The notes beneath the pieces are model-generated. The model had not been told where the DNA came from. It searched no databases and was given only the letters and a program-made list of their open reading frames with translations. A stretch of 64,000 nucleotides of DNA, taken from the NCBI RefSeq assembly GCF_040947875.1, contig NZ_JBFRXN010000003.1:186001-250000 (forward strand), read 5' to 3'. A program made the translations under genes and the position numbers. Numbering within the stretch: the first letter of the stretch is position 1; the number at the start of each line of letters is the position of its first letter. Origin of the DNA: Pseudomonas sp. MYb118 (GTDB lineage: Bacteria > Pseudomonadota > Gammaproteobacteria > Pseudomonadales > Pseudomonadaceae). This document shows, piece by piece, positions 42,728-52,216 of this stretch.

Positions 42728-44818
42728 TCAGAAGCGATACGACACGCCAGCGGAAACGCTGCGTCCGTTACCGGCGGTGAACGTTGGTTGCGCGGCGGTG
42801 GCCTGCAAACGGGTGACATAGGAGCTGGCGTAGCGGCGGTCGCCGAGGTTGTCGCCCTGCAGGTTGAAGGTCCAGTGGTCGTCCATTTCATAAATCGCCT
42901 TGAGGCCGAACAGGGCGTAGCTGTTTTGCTCCAGGCCCGGCGTATTGACGTGGTCCACCGGCGAGCCATCGGGCAACCAGTAGACGTTGCCACCCACCTG
43001 CCAGCGGCCGAATTTGCGCATCAATTCGGCGTTGACCATGTGACGCGGCACACCGGCGATGCGATTGCCGTCCAGTTCGCCGTCGACGAAGCGGAAATCG
43101 CTGTAAGTCCAGGCCAGCCGGTAGCTGTAATGGTCGTCGTTGCCATGCAGGCCCAGCTCCACGCCCTGATGACGCGTGCGATCGGCGTAGTTGTAAGTGC
43201 CGGTACGCACCCCCGAGGCATCGGTGGTGGCGATCAGTTCGTCTTCGATTTCCGAGCGGTAGACCGTGATGTCCCAGTTCAGCAGCGGATGCACGTTGCC
43301 TTGCACACCGACCTCGAAGGTGCGGGCTTTTTGCGCGCGCAACTTGAGCAGGTCGGTGCTGGTGATGTTCGCGTTGGCGGCATTGACCTCGCTGGTGACG
43401 ATCTCCCAGAACGTCGGCACTTCCCGTTGGGTGCTGAGGGTGGCGTACCAGCGGATTTGCTCGTTGGGCCGCCAGTTGACACCAATCTTGGGCGCCAGCC
43501 AGTCCCAATCCTGGTCTAGCCGATTGCCCGTGTTTTTTTCCTTGGCGTCACGCTGGCTGTCGGTGTAGCGCAAGCCGGCCAGCAGCGACCACTCGGCGTC
43601 GATGTTCCAGGTCAGCTCGAGGTTGGAAAACAGGTTGCGGGCTTCCAGTTCATAGTCGCCAAAGTGGCTCAGGCGTGAGCCATTGACCGGCGAAACAGCG
43701 TAGAACGAACGGTCGATATCGCTGTGGTCCACGCCGGTGGCGAAGCGGTAGTCGAGGTCGCCGACGCTGCCATCCAGTGCCCATTGCGCACCGACGGTAT
43801 CGGTTTTACTCGGGGTATCGACCAACAGGTTTTTGAACCCGTCGTTGGTGGTCTGGTAGTAGACGCCGAGTGTGTGGTTCAGCTCTCCCTGGGTCCAACT
43901 GCTGCGGTTGACCAGGCGCGTGCGTTCGATATGGCGACTGGGGTCGCGGGCATACACGTTCAACTGGCGGTCCTGCGGCGTGTTGCCATCGCCCATGACG
44001 CCGTCCGGATCGCTGTCGATGCGGCTGCCGGGCACCACGAATGGAATATCGAAATCCAGATCGGCCCAGGACAGGTAGGTGCGGTTCTCGAAACCGCTGT
44101 CGGTGCGCAGGCCGACGTTGCTGCTGAACGTGCGGCGTTGCGACTGCGAGTGATGGCGGAAGCCGTCGTAGTCGTCACCGGTGACGCTGATGCGGCCGTC
44201 CAGTTGATCCTGGGCGCCACCCAGCGCGGCTTGCCAGCCAAGACGACCGAAGCTGCCACCTTCCAGACGCAGCGCACCGTTTTCATCGCGGCCGGTGAGG
44301 GTGCGGAAATTGACCTCGCCCCCCAGTGCCGAAGCGGCCGGATTCTGAGCATTGCCACCGCGCAGGGCGCTGACCCAGGCGCTGTTGCGCGGCTCCAGCA
44401 AGCCGATGATGAATGAACCGTCGGCGTCGTTGACCGGCAGGCCGTCCTCCAGCAACAGCACGCCACGGCTGATCGGGTTGCTCTGGATGCCCGAGCCGCG
44501 AATGTTGAATCGTGGCTGGTCGATGCCGCCGGAGAAATCCTGGATGACGATCCCCGGCTGGTAGCCGAGGGCGTCACGCAGGCTGCCGAGACGGGTTTCG
44601 CGGGTCGGCTGGGCGAAATTGGTGCCGCCGGGCACAGTGGCCAGGCGGGCCGTTTCCTGTTCGGCGCTCGGGGCCAGCACGTCACGGGGTTGTGCGCGGC
44701 CTGTGATGTCGATGACGGGCAGGTTGACCACGCTGTCGTCGGCCTGGGTGTATCCGACGGGCAAAGCGAAGCCTAGCGCGGCGACCATGGCCGTCGCGCG
44801 GGAGAAGTAATCGGTCAT
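42728..44818 (-). CDS. TonB-dependent outer-membrane receptor
   Basis: This 696-residue protein has a signal peptide (MVAALGFALPVGYTQA), a plug (LGSLRDALGYQPGIVIQD, RFNIRGSGIQSNPISRGVLLLEDGLPVND) and a beta-barrel ending in aromatic VSYRF. It lacks an STN signalling domain, so it is a pure transporter, unlike the receptor at 5365. It sits 51 bp downstream of a NitT/TauT-type ABC transporter, a pairing seen for thiamine-, sulfonate- or metal-complex uptake. The ligand cannot be read from the sequence. Confidence 0.92.
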   Translation of the reverse strand: MTDYFSRATAMVAALGFALPVGYTQADDSVVNLPVIDITGRAQPRDVLAPSAEQETARLATVPGGTNFAQPTRETRLGSLRDALGYQPGIVIQDFSGGIDQPRFNIRGSGIQSNPISRGVLLLEDGLPVNDADGSFIIGLLEPRNSAWVSALRGGNAQNPAASALGGEVNFRTLTGRDENGALRLEGGSFGRLGWQAALGGAQDQLDGRISVTGDDYDGFRHHSQSQRRTFSSNVGLRTDSGFENRTYLSWADLDFDIPFVVPGSRIDSDPDGVMGDGNTPQDRQLNVYARDPSRHIERTRLVNRSSWTQGELNHTLGVYYQTTNDGFKNLLVDTPSKTDTVGAQWALDGSVGDLDYRFATGVDHSDIDRSFYAVSPVNGSRLSHFGDYELEARNLFSNLELTWNIDAEWSLLAGLRYTDSQRDAKEKNTGNRLDQDWDWLAPKIGVNWRPNEQIRWYATLSTQREVPTFWEIVTSEVNAANANITSTDLLKLRAQKARTFEVGVQGNVHPLLNWDITVYRSEIEDELIATTDASGVRTGTYNYADRTRHQGVELGLHGNDDHYSYRLAWTYSDFRFVDGELDGNRIAGVPRHMVNAELMRKFGRWQVGGNVYWLPDGSPVDHVNTPGLEQNSYALFGLKAIYEMDDHWTFNLQGDNLGDRRYASSYVTRLQATAAQPTFTAGNGRSVSAGVSYRF

Positions 44819-44869
44819 GCTGTTCTCTCGATAGCGAGCAGATTGGGGGTGTCTGGATGGCGTTGCCGG

Positions 44870-45517
44870 TCAGGGTGGCAGCGCCTCCAGCGGCTGGCCG
44901 TGGGCGTCCTGCCAATGTCCCTGGCCGTCGATCAATACCAGGCGTCGCTGCACCAGCGGCGCCAGTTCCTGGGGGTGGTGGCTGACGCATATCAACGCCG
45001 CGCCGCGGGCGGCCAGCCATTGCTGGCAGAGCTCGGCCAGGGTCTGGCGCAGCGTCGGATCAAGGGCGCTGAAGGGCTCATCGAGCAGCAACAGATCAGG
45101 CTCGACCGATAACGCACGCGCCAGGCCCAGACGTTGCGCCATGCCACCGGATAACTGCGCCGGCCAGCGCGTGGCGCTGTCGCTCAAGCCGACACGGGCC
45201 AGCCACTGCCGTGCTTGCTGCTGCGCCTGCGCCGGTTCCAGGCCACGTGCGAGCAGCGGGATCACCAGGTTATCCAGGGCGTTGCGCCACGGCAGCAAGG
45301 TCGGTTGCTGGAAGGCAATCGCGATGTGCTCGAAGCTGTTGTGCCACGTGCCCTGATCGACCGTTTGCAGGCCGCAGGCCAGGCGCAGCAAGGTGCTTTT
45401 ACCGCTGCCACTGGCGCCGACCAGACCAATGCGTTCGCCCGGCTTGAGGCACAGCGACAGGTTGTGCAGCACGGTCGTCTGCCCATACCGGACGGCGATT
45501 TCGCGGGCTTCAATCAT
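44870..45517 (-). CDS. ABC transporter ATP-binding protein, SsuB/TauB type
   Basis: This 215-residue ATPase has Walker A GASGSGKST near residue 35, a Q-loop FQQPTLLPW, signature LSGGMAQRLGLARAL and Walker B DLLLLDEPFSALD, all typical of NitT/TauT importers. It is slightly shorter than the usual 240-260 residues at the C-terminus. Its start overlaps the permease gene by eight bases. Confidence 0.92.
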   Translation of the reverse strand: MIEAREIAVRYGQTTVLHNLSLCLKPGERIGLVGASGSGKSTLLRLACGLQTVDQGTWHNSFEHIAIAFQQPTLLPWRNALDNLVIPLLARGLEPAQAQQQARQWLARVGLSDSATRWPAQLSGGMAQRLGLARALSVEPDLLLLDEPFSALDPTLRQTLAELCQQWLAARGAALICVSHHPQELAPLVQRRLVLIDGQGHWQDAHGQPLEALPP

Positions 45518-46268
45518 GGGGCACCCGATTCCATGCGCTCAGGCGCCGTTGCAGGGGTTGCAGCAGCGCGAATTCGAGCAGCGCCACCAGCAGCAGGACC
45601 AGTAGAACCCAGGCGTACAAGGTGCCGCTGTCGAACGCGCTCTGGGCATTGGCCAGGGCAAAGCCGATGCCTTCCTGGGCACCGAGCACTTCGGCCATCA
45701 CCACGATGCGAATGCCCGAGGCACCGGCGATCAGCAGGGCCGCGCACAACGGTCCGGCCAACGCCGGGATGTACAGATGACGCAAGCGCAGGACGAAACC
45801 GAAGCGGTACACCCGCGCCATCGCCAGCAATTGCGGGTCGAGCAGCGCCATGCCGCGTACGGTGTTGACGTATACACCCGGCGCCAGGACCACGGTGGTC
45901 ATGAAAATCACCATGGCGCTGCCCATGCCGAACCACATCATTGCCAGCACCACGACCACCACGGGTGGCGTAGCCATCAGCACCCAGCGCAGCGGCTCGA
46001 GCAAACCGCGAACCCGCCCATCGAGGCCGGCCAGCAGACCCAGGCCGAAGCCGAGGAGGGTGGCGCCGCCGATACCGATCAGAATGCGCAGCAGGCTGAT
46101 GCCTAACTGGGCCCGCCACTGGCTGTCCTGCATGAGCTGCCACAGGCGTTCGACCGCCACCATCGGCGTCGCAGCCAGCAATGAGCCGAAGCGCCATGCC
46201 AGCAACCACCAGCCAGCCAACAGCAGCACCGTACCGAGCAGCGCCCAGCGTTTGGATGTGTGGCTCAT
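45510..46268 (-). CDS. ABC transporter permease, SsuC/TauC type
   Basis: This 252-residue inner-membrane protein has about six helices and the coupling-loop region MARVYRFGFVLRLRHLYIPALAGPLCAALLIAGASGIRIVVMAEVLGAQEGIGF, typical of BPD_transp_1 NitT/TauT permeases. It overlaps the binding-protein gene by four bases and the ATPase gene by eight, so the three are made together. Confidence 0.92.
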   Translation of the reverse strand: MSHTSKRWALLGTVLLLAGWWLLAWRFGSLLAATPMVAVERLWQLMQDSQWRAQLGISLLRILIGIGGATLLGFGLGLLAGLDGRVRGLLEPLRWVLMATPPVVVVVLAMMWFGMGSAMVIFMTTVVLAPGVYVNTVRGMALLDPQLLAMARVYRFGFVLRLRHLYIPALAGPLCAALLIAGASGIRIVVMAEVLGAQEGIGFALANAQSAFDSGTLYAWVLLVLLLVALLEFALLQPLQRRLSAWNRVPHD

Positions 46269-47233
46269 GGCGCGTACAACCCCGCGTCGGGCAACCGTCC
46301 ACCGATCAGTTCGGGGGCCTGGCTGAACAGTAATTGATAGAACGCCTGCAACTGCGCGTGCACCTGGTTGGCTGGCCGCGGGTCGAGCGGGCTATGGGCA
46401 ATCGACTGTTCCAGGGCCTCGATGGACAGGTGGGGCAGGTAACGGTGCGCCAGTTCGGCGCAGGCGCGTTGTTGCTGTTGGCACCACTGGCTCGCATCCT
46501 GATACGCCTGGGCAACACTGGCCAGCAGCGCCTTGTCGCTGACCACGGCGCCGGACGCCATCAGCCCGGCCTGGGGCAGTTGCGCCTGCTCGGGGAAGCT
46601 GTCCGCCCACAGCGCTTGCAGGCTCTTGACCCGGTACAAGGGGGCCGCGCCGGGTTGGCGCGCATTGCGTTCCAGCAGCACGGACACCGACGGTTCCACC
46701 AGCAGGGCATGATCGGCCTGGCCGGACAGCAGCTGGTTGACCGCTGACGGGAAGTCTCGCGCGGAGCGGATGCTCACTTCGCGCCCGGCCTTCCAGCCCT
46801 GGGCCGCGAGCAGGCGATCGACGACGATGCCGGGCATGTCATGACGCAGCGGCACCACCAGTTCCTTGCCGCGCAGGTCGCTGAAGTCGCGCACGTTCGG
46901 ATCACGGCTGACCAGCCAATGCACGCCCCACGCCGATACCGTCAGCAGGCGCACAGCTTGCCCTCGGTTGTACAGATTGGCCGGCACGGTGCTCGGCGCG
47001 GCGCTGAAATCGACCTGGCCCGCCACCAGCAATGCCCGCAGTTGCTCGCCGTTCTGCCAGAGCTGAAAACGCACCTCGCGTGCCTGGGCAGCCAGGGCGT
47101 TCTGCTCGATCAGACGGAACAGCGGAAAGCTGACCACCGAGGGCGGGCCGGCCAGATTGAGTACGGCACGCTCCGGCTCCGCCACCGCCGTGAGGCTGGC
47201 AAACAGTAAGAGGCTGAGAAAAAACTGCCGCAT
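46265..47233 (-). CDS. ABC transporter substrate-binding protein, NMT1/SsuA type
   Basis: This 322-residue periplasmic protein has a short signal peptide (FLSLLLFASLTAVAEP) and the NMT1/THI5-like fold pattern: VSFPLFRLIEQNAL, LVAGQVDFSAAPSTVPANLYN, LRGKELVVPLRHDMPGIVVDRLL and SGQADHALLVEPSVSVLLER. Relatives bind sulfonates, nitrate, or thiamine and pyrimidine precursors. It is the first gene of the six-gene operon, divergent from a Crp/Fnr regulator across a 24-63-bp gap holding a palindrome. Confidence 0.88.
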   Translation of the reverse strand: MRQFFLSLLLFASLTAVAEPERAVLNLAGPPSVVSFPLFRLIEQNALAAQAREVRFQLWQNGEQLRALLVAGQVDFSAAPSTVPANLYNRGQAVRLLTVSAWGVHWLVSRDPNVRDFSDLRGKELVVPLRHDMPGIVVDRLLAAQGWKAGREVSIRSARDFPSAVNQLLSGQADHALLVEPSVSVLLERNARQPGAAPLYRVKSLQALWADSFPEQAQLPQAGLMASGAVVSDKALLASVAQAYQDASQWCQQQQRACAELAHRYLPHLSIEALEQSIAHSPLDPRPANQVHAQLQAFYQLLFSQAPELIGGRLPDAGLYAP

Positions 47234-47251
47234 GGTGACGTACTCGCAATT

Positions 47252-47270
47252 AACGATATGTATTATCGTT
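47252..47270. promoter_or_regulatory. Palindrome between the transporter operon and the Crp/Fnr gene
   Basis: AACGATA and TATCGTT are perfect 7-bp arms around TGTAT. The site lies 19 bp before the binding-protein start and 27 bp before the likely regulator start. It is not the usual Anr/Dnr box (TTGAT-N4-ATCAA). It could be bound by the adjacent regulator or by a metal-dependent repressor. Confidence 0.55.
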
Positions 47271-47296
47271 TGCATTATTTGCCTGCTTGCCACTGG

Positions 47297-48007
47297 ATGA
47301 AAATGACAAAAGTCAGAAACGGTCATCAGCCACTGCCGGATTTACTGCAAGCCCATCCGTTGTTGGGGCTGGCCAACGAAACATCGCGACAACTGCTGGC
47401 CGACCACGCCATGCCGTGCAGCGCCGAGCGCGGCAATCGGCTGTACGACCAGGGGGATTCGGCGACCCGTTGTCTGTTCATCGAGAGCGGTGAAGTCTGT
47501 CTGGTGTGTTACACCGAACAGGGCGAGGAATATGTACGCAATCATTTCAGCGCCGGTAGCCTGGTCGCACTGCCGGTGATGTTCATGGAGCACGGCTGCT
47601 ACCCGGCCAGCGCCATGGCTACCGGCCCGCTGAAAGGTTATTGGTTGTCGCGCAAGTCGTTGCTCGAAGCCTGCCATCAGGACGGACCGCTGTCCCTGGC
47701 CTGCCTGCGCTATACCAGCGAGATGCTGCGCCAGAGCCTGATCAAGAGTTATTCGCTGGCCACCACCGATTGCCCGCGCCGGGTTGCCGAATACCTGTTG
47801 GGCCTGCATGCGACCCAGAACGAAACGGCCCTGGAACTGCCACTGAAAATCGGGCAGTTGGCGGCCAACCTCGGCATGCGTGGCGAGACCCTGAGCCGCG
47901 TATTGGCGAACTGGCGGCGACAGGAGCTGGTGAGTGGCCGTGGCAACAAAATCACCCTGCTGGATCTGGACCGCCTGCGCCTGATCGGGCAACTGCCGAG
48001 CCGCTGA
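47297..48007 (+). CDS. Crp/Fnr-family regulator
   Basis: This protein of about 236 residues has a cyclic-nucleotide-binding-like domain (LYDQGDSATRCLFIESGEVCLVCYTEQGEEYVRNHFSAGSLVALPV) and a C-terminal helix-turn-helix (LPLKIGQLAANLGMRGETLSRVLANWRRQELVSGRG). There is no N-terminal four-cysteine cluster, so it is not an Fnr-type iron-sulfur sensor. ATG 47297 was preferred because the earlier in-frame ATG at 47258 lies inside the palindrome. It is divergent from the TonB/ABC operon and is probably its regulator. Confidence 0.9.
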   Translation: MKMTKVRNGHQPLPDLLQAHPLLGLANETSRQLLADHAMPCSAERGNRLYDQGDSATRCLFIESGEVCLVCYTEQGEEYVRNHFSAGSLVALPVMFMEHGCYPASAMATGPLKGYWLSRKSLLEACHQDGPLSLACLRYTSEMLRQSLIKSYSLATTDCPRRVAEYLLGLHATQNETALELPLKIGQLAANLGMRGETLSRVLANWRRQELVSGRGNKITLLDLDRLRLIGQLPSR

Positions 48008-48145
48008 ACAGGTCGATCCCAGGCGTCACTCAAGGAATATTTGCCAGGTCGAGGTGCCTGTTCGGGCACATTTGCTAGAGTCTTTACTCGGTCAACTTGC
48101 TGTCAACGTTCAGCCGCCCAACGACTCCGTGCAGGAATCTGAATC

Positions 48146-51052
48146 ATGCCCAGTCAATTTCCGGTTTCTGAGGACGTCTCTTCAAGCGAAATTGTTTTTG
48201 GATGTTTCAAGCTGTTCCCGGCCCAACGGCTCTTGCTGAAAGACGGCGTACCCGTCGAGATCGGCAGCCGTGCCCTGGATATTCTCATGGTGCTGGCCGC
48301 CAACGCCGGCAAGGTGGTCAGTAATGCCGAGCTGATCAAGTGCGTCTGGCAGGATGTCATCGTTGAAGAGAGCAGTCTGCGGGTGCATATTTCGGCATTG
48401 CGCAGAAAGCTGTCTTCCGATGGCACCGAATCACGTTACGTGGTCAACGTTCCTGGGCGTGGTTACAGTTTTGTCGCCACGGTCGGCGTGCCCGATTCTG
48501 TCACCGCCCATGAGACCGAGCGTGCGTTCCTCTGGCCGACCGAGCACCTGCCGCCGCAGCTGATGCGCATGGTGGGGCGTGACGACACGGTGGCCGCCCT
48601 GAGCGAGCACCTGAAAAAGCAGCGTCTGGTAACCCTTATCGGGCCGGGCGGCATGGGCAAGACCACCGTCGCGGTGGCGGTGGCGCATTCGCTGTCGGAT
48701 CACTTCGAAGGACAACTGCATTTCTTCGATCTGGGGTCGGTGACCGACCCTTCGCTGCTGGAAGGGACGCTGGCTTCGGCCTTCGGCGTGCTGGGCAATG
48801 TCAACGATGTCGGGCGTGAGCTGGTGATGCTGTTGCAGAGCAGGCGCTTGCTACTGGTCCTCGACAATTGCGAGCACCTGATCGACGCGACGGCCGCCCT
48901 GGCAGAAAAACTGTTTCTCGGCACCTCCCGGGTGCACATCCTGGCCACCAGCCGAGAACCGTTGCTCGCCGAAGGCGAGTATGCCTATCGCCTGGGGCCG
49001 CTGGGTTGCCCGCCGGAGCAGGGCAACCTGTCGGCGCAGAGTGCGCTGGCGTACCCGGCCGTGCAATTGTTCGTCGAGCGTGCGTCCAGCAGTGGCAACC
49101 AGTTCATTCTCGATGACAGCGATGCGCCGATCGTCGCGCACATCTGCCGCAAGCTCGACGGCGTGGCACTGGCCATCGAACTGGGTGCCGGGCGGGTCGA
49201 TGCCTATGGCATTCGGGGGACCGCCGAATTGTTGAACAACCGTTTCCGCCTGTACTGGCGGGGTCGGCGCACGGCGCTGCCGAGGCACCAGACGCTGTAT
49301 GCCTTGCTCGACTGGAGTTACAACCTGCTGTCGGAAACCGAGGCGCTGGTGATGCGCCGGTTGTCGGTGTTGCATGGCAGCTTCACCCTCGACACCGCCT
49401 TGCAGGTGGCGCTGGACACCGATGAGGATGAAGTCGACGTGATCAACGCGATCGGACGGTTGGTGGCCAAATCCCTGGTCTCGGCCGAATGCATCTCGCG
49501 TTCGATGGGGTACCGCCTGCTGGACAGCACGCGGGTCTACGCCCTGGAAAAGCTGCGCCTGAGCGGCGAAGCCGATGCGACGTTGAAGCGTCATGCGTTG
49601 TTTCAGGTGTTCCTGCTGGAGCGACCGGGTGACAAACCGGTGTCTTTCCTGGACTACGAGCACACTCACCGTTATCTCGAACACCTGGGCAATTTGCGAG
49701 CGGCGCTGGAGTGGTCGTTTTCCGAGGAGGGTGACCAGAAGATCGGTGTCCGGCTGGCGGTGGCCAGCGTGCCGCTGTTCCTGGGGTTGTCCATGCTGGA
49801 CGAGTGCCAGCGCTGGAGCGAACAGGCCCTGGCCGCGCAACACAGCTTTTGCAGCCACGCTCAGGAGTTGGTCTTGCAGGAAGCGCTGGCCATTTCCCTG
49901 ATGTTCAGCCGGGGCAATACGCCGGTGGTACACCGGGCCCTGATCCGGGGAACGGAACTGGCCGAAATGCTCGGCGATGCGCCTGGGCAATTGCGGTTGC
50001 TGGCGGGATTGAACATTTTCCTGACCCGTGCCGGGGACTTCGACAGCGCGTTGAAGGTCGCCCGCCGCAACCGCGAGGTCAGCGCTCGAATCAACGACGC
50101 CGCGGGCATTGCCATGACGCAATGGATGCTCGGGGTGTCCTGTCATCTGGTCGGCCAGCAGGCCAGGGCTCAGCGGTTGTGCATGGCGGGTTTGAGCATG
50201 GTGGCGGCGCAGCCGGAGAGCGATGCCATTTACTTCGGCTACGACCATCGGGTTCGGGCATTGGTGTCCCTGGCCCGAACCCTGTGGTTGCGCGGCGATC
50301 CGGACCGCGCCGTGCTGATCGCCCACCAGGCGCTCGAGGTGGCGCAGAACCTCAAGCATCCGGTGACGCTATGCATTTCGCTGATCTACGTGTCAACGGT
50401 GTTTCTATGGGTGGGAGACTGGACGATGGCCGAGCGAACCATCGACAACCTGACGTTCAATGCCAGGAAAAATGCGCTCAAACCCGATCAGGCCGTGGCG
50501 ATGGGGCTGCGGGGCATCCTGCTGATGCGTCAAGGCAACGTGGATGCCGGGGTGACGTTGCTCAAGGAGTGCCTGGATGTGCTGGCCGAGGAAAACCATC
50601 AGATCCTCAGCACCATGTTCATGAAAAGCCTGGCCGAGGGGCTGGCGTTGAAAGGAGAGTTCGACAAGGCCCAGGACATGATCGGTCAGGCACAACGGGT
50701 GGTCGAAAGCGCCGGGGAAACCTTCGATACCCCGGAAGTCTTGCGCGTGGCAGCGCAAATCCAGGCGACGCGGGCGGAACCGGATCTGCAACGTGCCGAG
50801 TCGATTCTTCATCGCTCACTTGACTGCGCCCGGCGTCAGTCGGCCCTCGGTTGGGAACTGCGTTCGGCCATCACGCTGGCGCGGGTGTACGCAGCGCAAG
50901 GTCGCCACGAAGAGGCGGGCAGCATGCTCGGTGCCGTTTATAAACGATTCAGCGGTGGTTTCGATTCGGTCGATTTGCGCACCGCCTGGCAGCTATTGCT
51001 TCAACTGCCAGGCGCGAAGTCCGAGTCATCCAACCTGCGTTGCACGCATTGA
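48146..51052 (+). CDS. Winged-helix regulator with ATPase and TPR-like domains
   Basis: This 968-residue cytoplasmic regulator has an OmpR/CadC-type winged helix at about residues 15-112 (VEIGSRALDILMVLAANAGKVVSNAELIKCVWQD, SSLRVHISALRRKL, YVVNVPGRGYSF). A STAND/NB-ARC-like ATPase follows: Walker A IGPGGMGKTT near 165, RLLLVLDNCEHLID near 235. A long helical, TPR-like C-terminal half (about 480-960) resembles MalT/AfsR-type ligand sensors. AGGAA precedes the ATG. A shorter paralogue lies at 58393. Both are near copies of the ccoN upstream sequence, but the target genes are not known. Confidence 0.9.
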   Translation: MPSQFPVSEDVSSSEIVFGCFKLFPAQRLLLKDGVPVEIGSRALDILMVLAANAGKVVSNAELIKCVWQDVIVEESSLRVHISALRRKLSSDGTESRYVVNVPGRGYSFVATVGVPDSVTAHETERAFLWPTEHLPPQLMRMVGRDDTVAALSEHLKKQRLVTLIGPGGMGKTTVAVAVAHSLSDHFEGQLHFFDLGSVTDPSLLEGTLASAFGVLGNVNDVGRELVMLLQSRRLLLVLDNCEHLIDATAALAEKLFLGTSRVHILATSREPLLAEGEYAYRLGPLGCPPEQGNLSAQSALAYPAVQLFVERASSSGNQFILDDSDAPIVAHICRKLDGVALAIELGAGRVDAYGIRGTAELLNNRFRLYWRGRRTALPRHQTLYALLDWSYNLLSETEALVMRRLSVLHGSFTLDTALQVALDTDEDEVDVINAIGRLVAKSLVSAECISRSMGYRLLDSTRVYALEKLRLSGEADATLKRHALFQVFLLERPGDKPVSFLDYEHTHRYLEHLGNLRAALEWSFSEEGDQKIGVRLAVASVPLFLGLSMLDECQRWSEQALAAQHSFCSHAQELVLQEALAISLMFSRGNTPVVHRALIRGTELAEMLGDAPGQLRLLAGLNIFLTRAGDFDSALKVARRNREVSARINDAAGIAMTQWMLGVSCHLVGQQARAQRLCMAGLSMVAAQPESDAIYFGYDHRVRALVSLARTLWLRGDPDRAVLIAHQALEVAQNLKHPVTLCISLIYVSTVFLWVGDWTMAERTIDNLTFNARKNALKPDQAVAMGLRGILLMRQGNVDAGVTLLKECLDVLAEENHQILSTMFMKSLAEGLALKGEFDKAQDMIGQAQRVVESAGETFDTPEVLRVAAQIQATRAEPDLQRAESILHRSLDCARRQSALGWELRSAITLARVYAAQGRHEEAGSMLGAVYKRFSGGFDSVDLRTAWQLLLQLPGAKSESSNLRCTH

Positions 51053-51070
51053 GTCATCAGGCCGGTTCGC

Positions 51071-51886
51071 TCAGGCTTTTCCCCCCAGCATGGCGACGGT
51101 CTCTTCGGTCGTCCACAAGGCATTGGCCATGAAACGGTAGTTGACCAGCGCCGATGCATAACCATCGCCTTCCGGGAGTTTCGGCCCGGCCACGGCATCT
51201 CTGACCACGGCGACTTCGAAGCCTTGTTCGAGCAAGTCGCGCAGGTGTGATTCGACGCAAAGATTGGCCAGCATGCCGACCAGGATGACCTGGGAAACCA
51301 GCTGTTTACGAAGCTGCAGGGTCAGGTCGTTGACCTGCGGTCCGTACAGCTTGTGGGGCGAGCAGACAATGGTCTTGTTGTCTTCGATGTAAGGTTTGAA
51401 TTCGGGCATGAAATCACTGCCCGATCCCACGAAACCTTCCAGGCTCAAGGCGCTGGGGCGGTCGAAGATCTTGATGTCGTGCTGGAACTGCTCGGCCGGG
51501 CCCTGAACCTTCCACTTGTGATCATGGGGGTAGTAATAGTGCGGCGAGATGGCCACGGTGATGTCTGCCGACTTCGCCGCCTTGAACAGGCGCAGCAGGT
51601 TCGGCACCAGGTTTTGCTCGGTCACGCTTTCACCGACGACGGCCCAGGCCTTGCCCTTGTCGCTCATGAAGTCGATTTGCGGGTCGATGACCACCAGCGC
51701 CGCGCGGGTGATGTCGAGCTTCATCGACGACTTGGGCAGTGCCGGGTCTTTGGGGTCTGCGTACTTTTCCCGGTTCGAGGCCGTCGGCTTGTCGGCTGCG
51801 AAAACGGGGAGTGCGGTGGCCGCGGTTGCGGCCATGGCGCCGGCCACGAAGGCGCGTCGACTGACGGGACGGAGCTTGTCGGACAT
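51071..51886 (-). CDS. Isochorismatase-family hydrolase with Tat-type leader
   Basis: This 271-residue protein begins with a twin-arginine-type signal (VSRRAFVAGAMAATAATALPVFA), so it is probably exported folded. The cysteine-hydrolase core has ALVVIDPQIDFMS (catalytic Asp) and GMLANLCVESHLRDLLEQGFEVAVVRDAV (nucleophilic Cys). The role could be nicotinamidase-like or another amide hydrolysis; most relatives are cytoplasmic, so export is unusual. ATG 51886 starts the signal; an open frame upstream has no support. It is convergent with the large regulator gene. Confidence 0.9.
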   Translation of the reverse strand: MSDKLRPVSRRAFVAGAMAATAATALPVFAADKPTASNREKYADPKDPALPKSSMKLDITRAALVVIDPQIDFMSDKGKAWAVVGESVTEQNLVPNLLRLFKAAKSADITVAISPHYYYPHDHKWKVQGPAEQFQHDIKIFDRPSALSLEGFVGSGSDFMPEFKPYIEDNKTIVCSPHKLYGPQVNDLTLQLRKQLVSQVILVGMLANLCVESHLRDLLEQGFEVAVVRDAVAGPKLPEGDGYASALVNYRFMANALWTTEETVAMLGGKA

Positions 51887-51984
51887 GGTGTTCTCCAGTT
51901 TCAGCTGCTGTGAATTCGAAAAACTACCTGGCTTGGGCGATCCCTGATGCCTGGATCTCAAACATTTCCGTGCCCTGTGTGAGA

Positions 51985-52206
51985 TCAGAACTCGAGGTTG
52001 ACCCAGCCTGGTTTCGCCTCCTCGGGCGCCACCGCATTCACGACCTTGCCGGTGGCCAGCTCCACTCGCCGCGCCACTTCCGGGTCATCGGCGAAGGGGA
52101 TCAGGCTGGCCTCTTCCAGGCTCTGGTTCGTCTCCCGTGTCAGGCAGCACTCGATGGTCAGCCACAAGCTCGCGACGAACAGAAGTCCCAACAAAACCTC
52201 GGACAT
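51985..52206 (-). CDS. Small membrane protein with CcoQ-like FADD motif
   Basis: This 73-residue protein has one N-terminal membrane helix (LLGLLFVASLWLTIECCL) and then QSLEEASLIPFADDPEVARRVE. The segment EEAxxxPFADD is the conserved tail of CcoQ/FixQ, the small assembly subunit of cbb3 oxidase, though the C-terminal 35 residues are different. It lies just downstream of a DNA segment homologous to the ccoN upstream region and of a broken ccoN start. It may be a free-standing oxidase accessory protein. The isochorismatase-like gene is 98 bp downstream. Confidence 0.6.
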   Translation of the reverse strand: MSEVLLGLLFVASLWLTIECCLTRETNQSLEEASLIPFADDPEVARRVELATGKVVNAVAPEEAKPGWVNLEF

Positions 52207-52216
52207 CTCAAGATCC

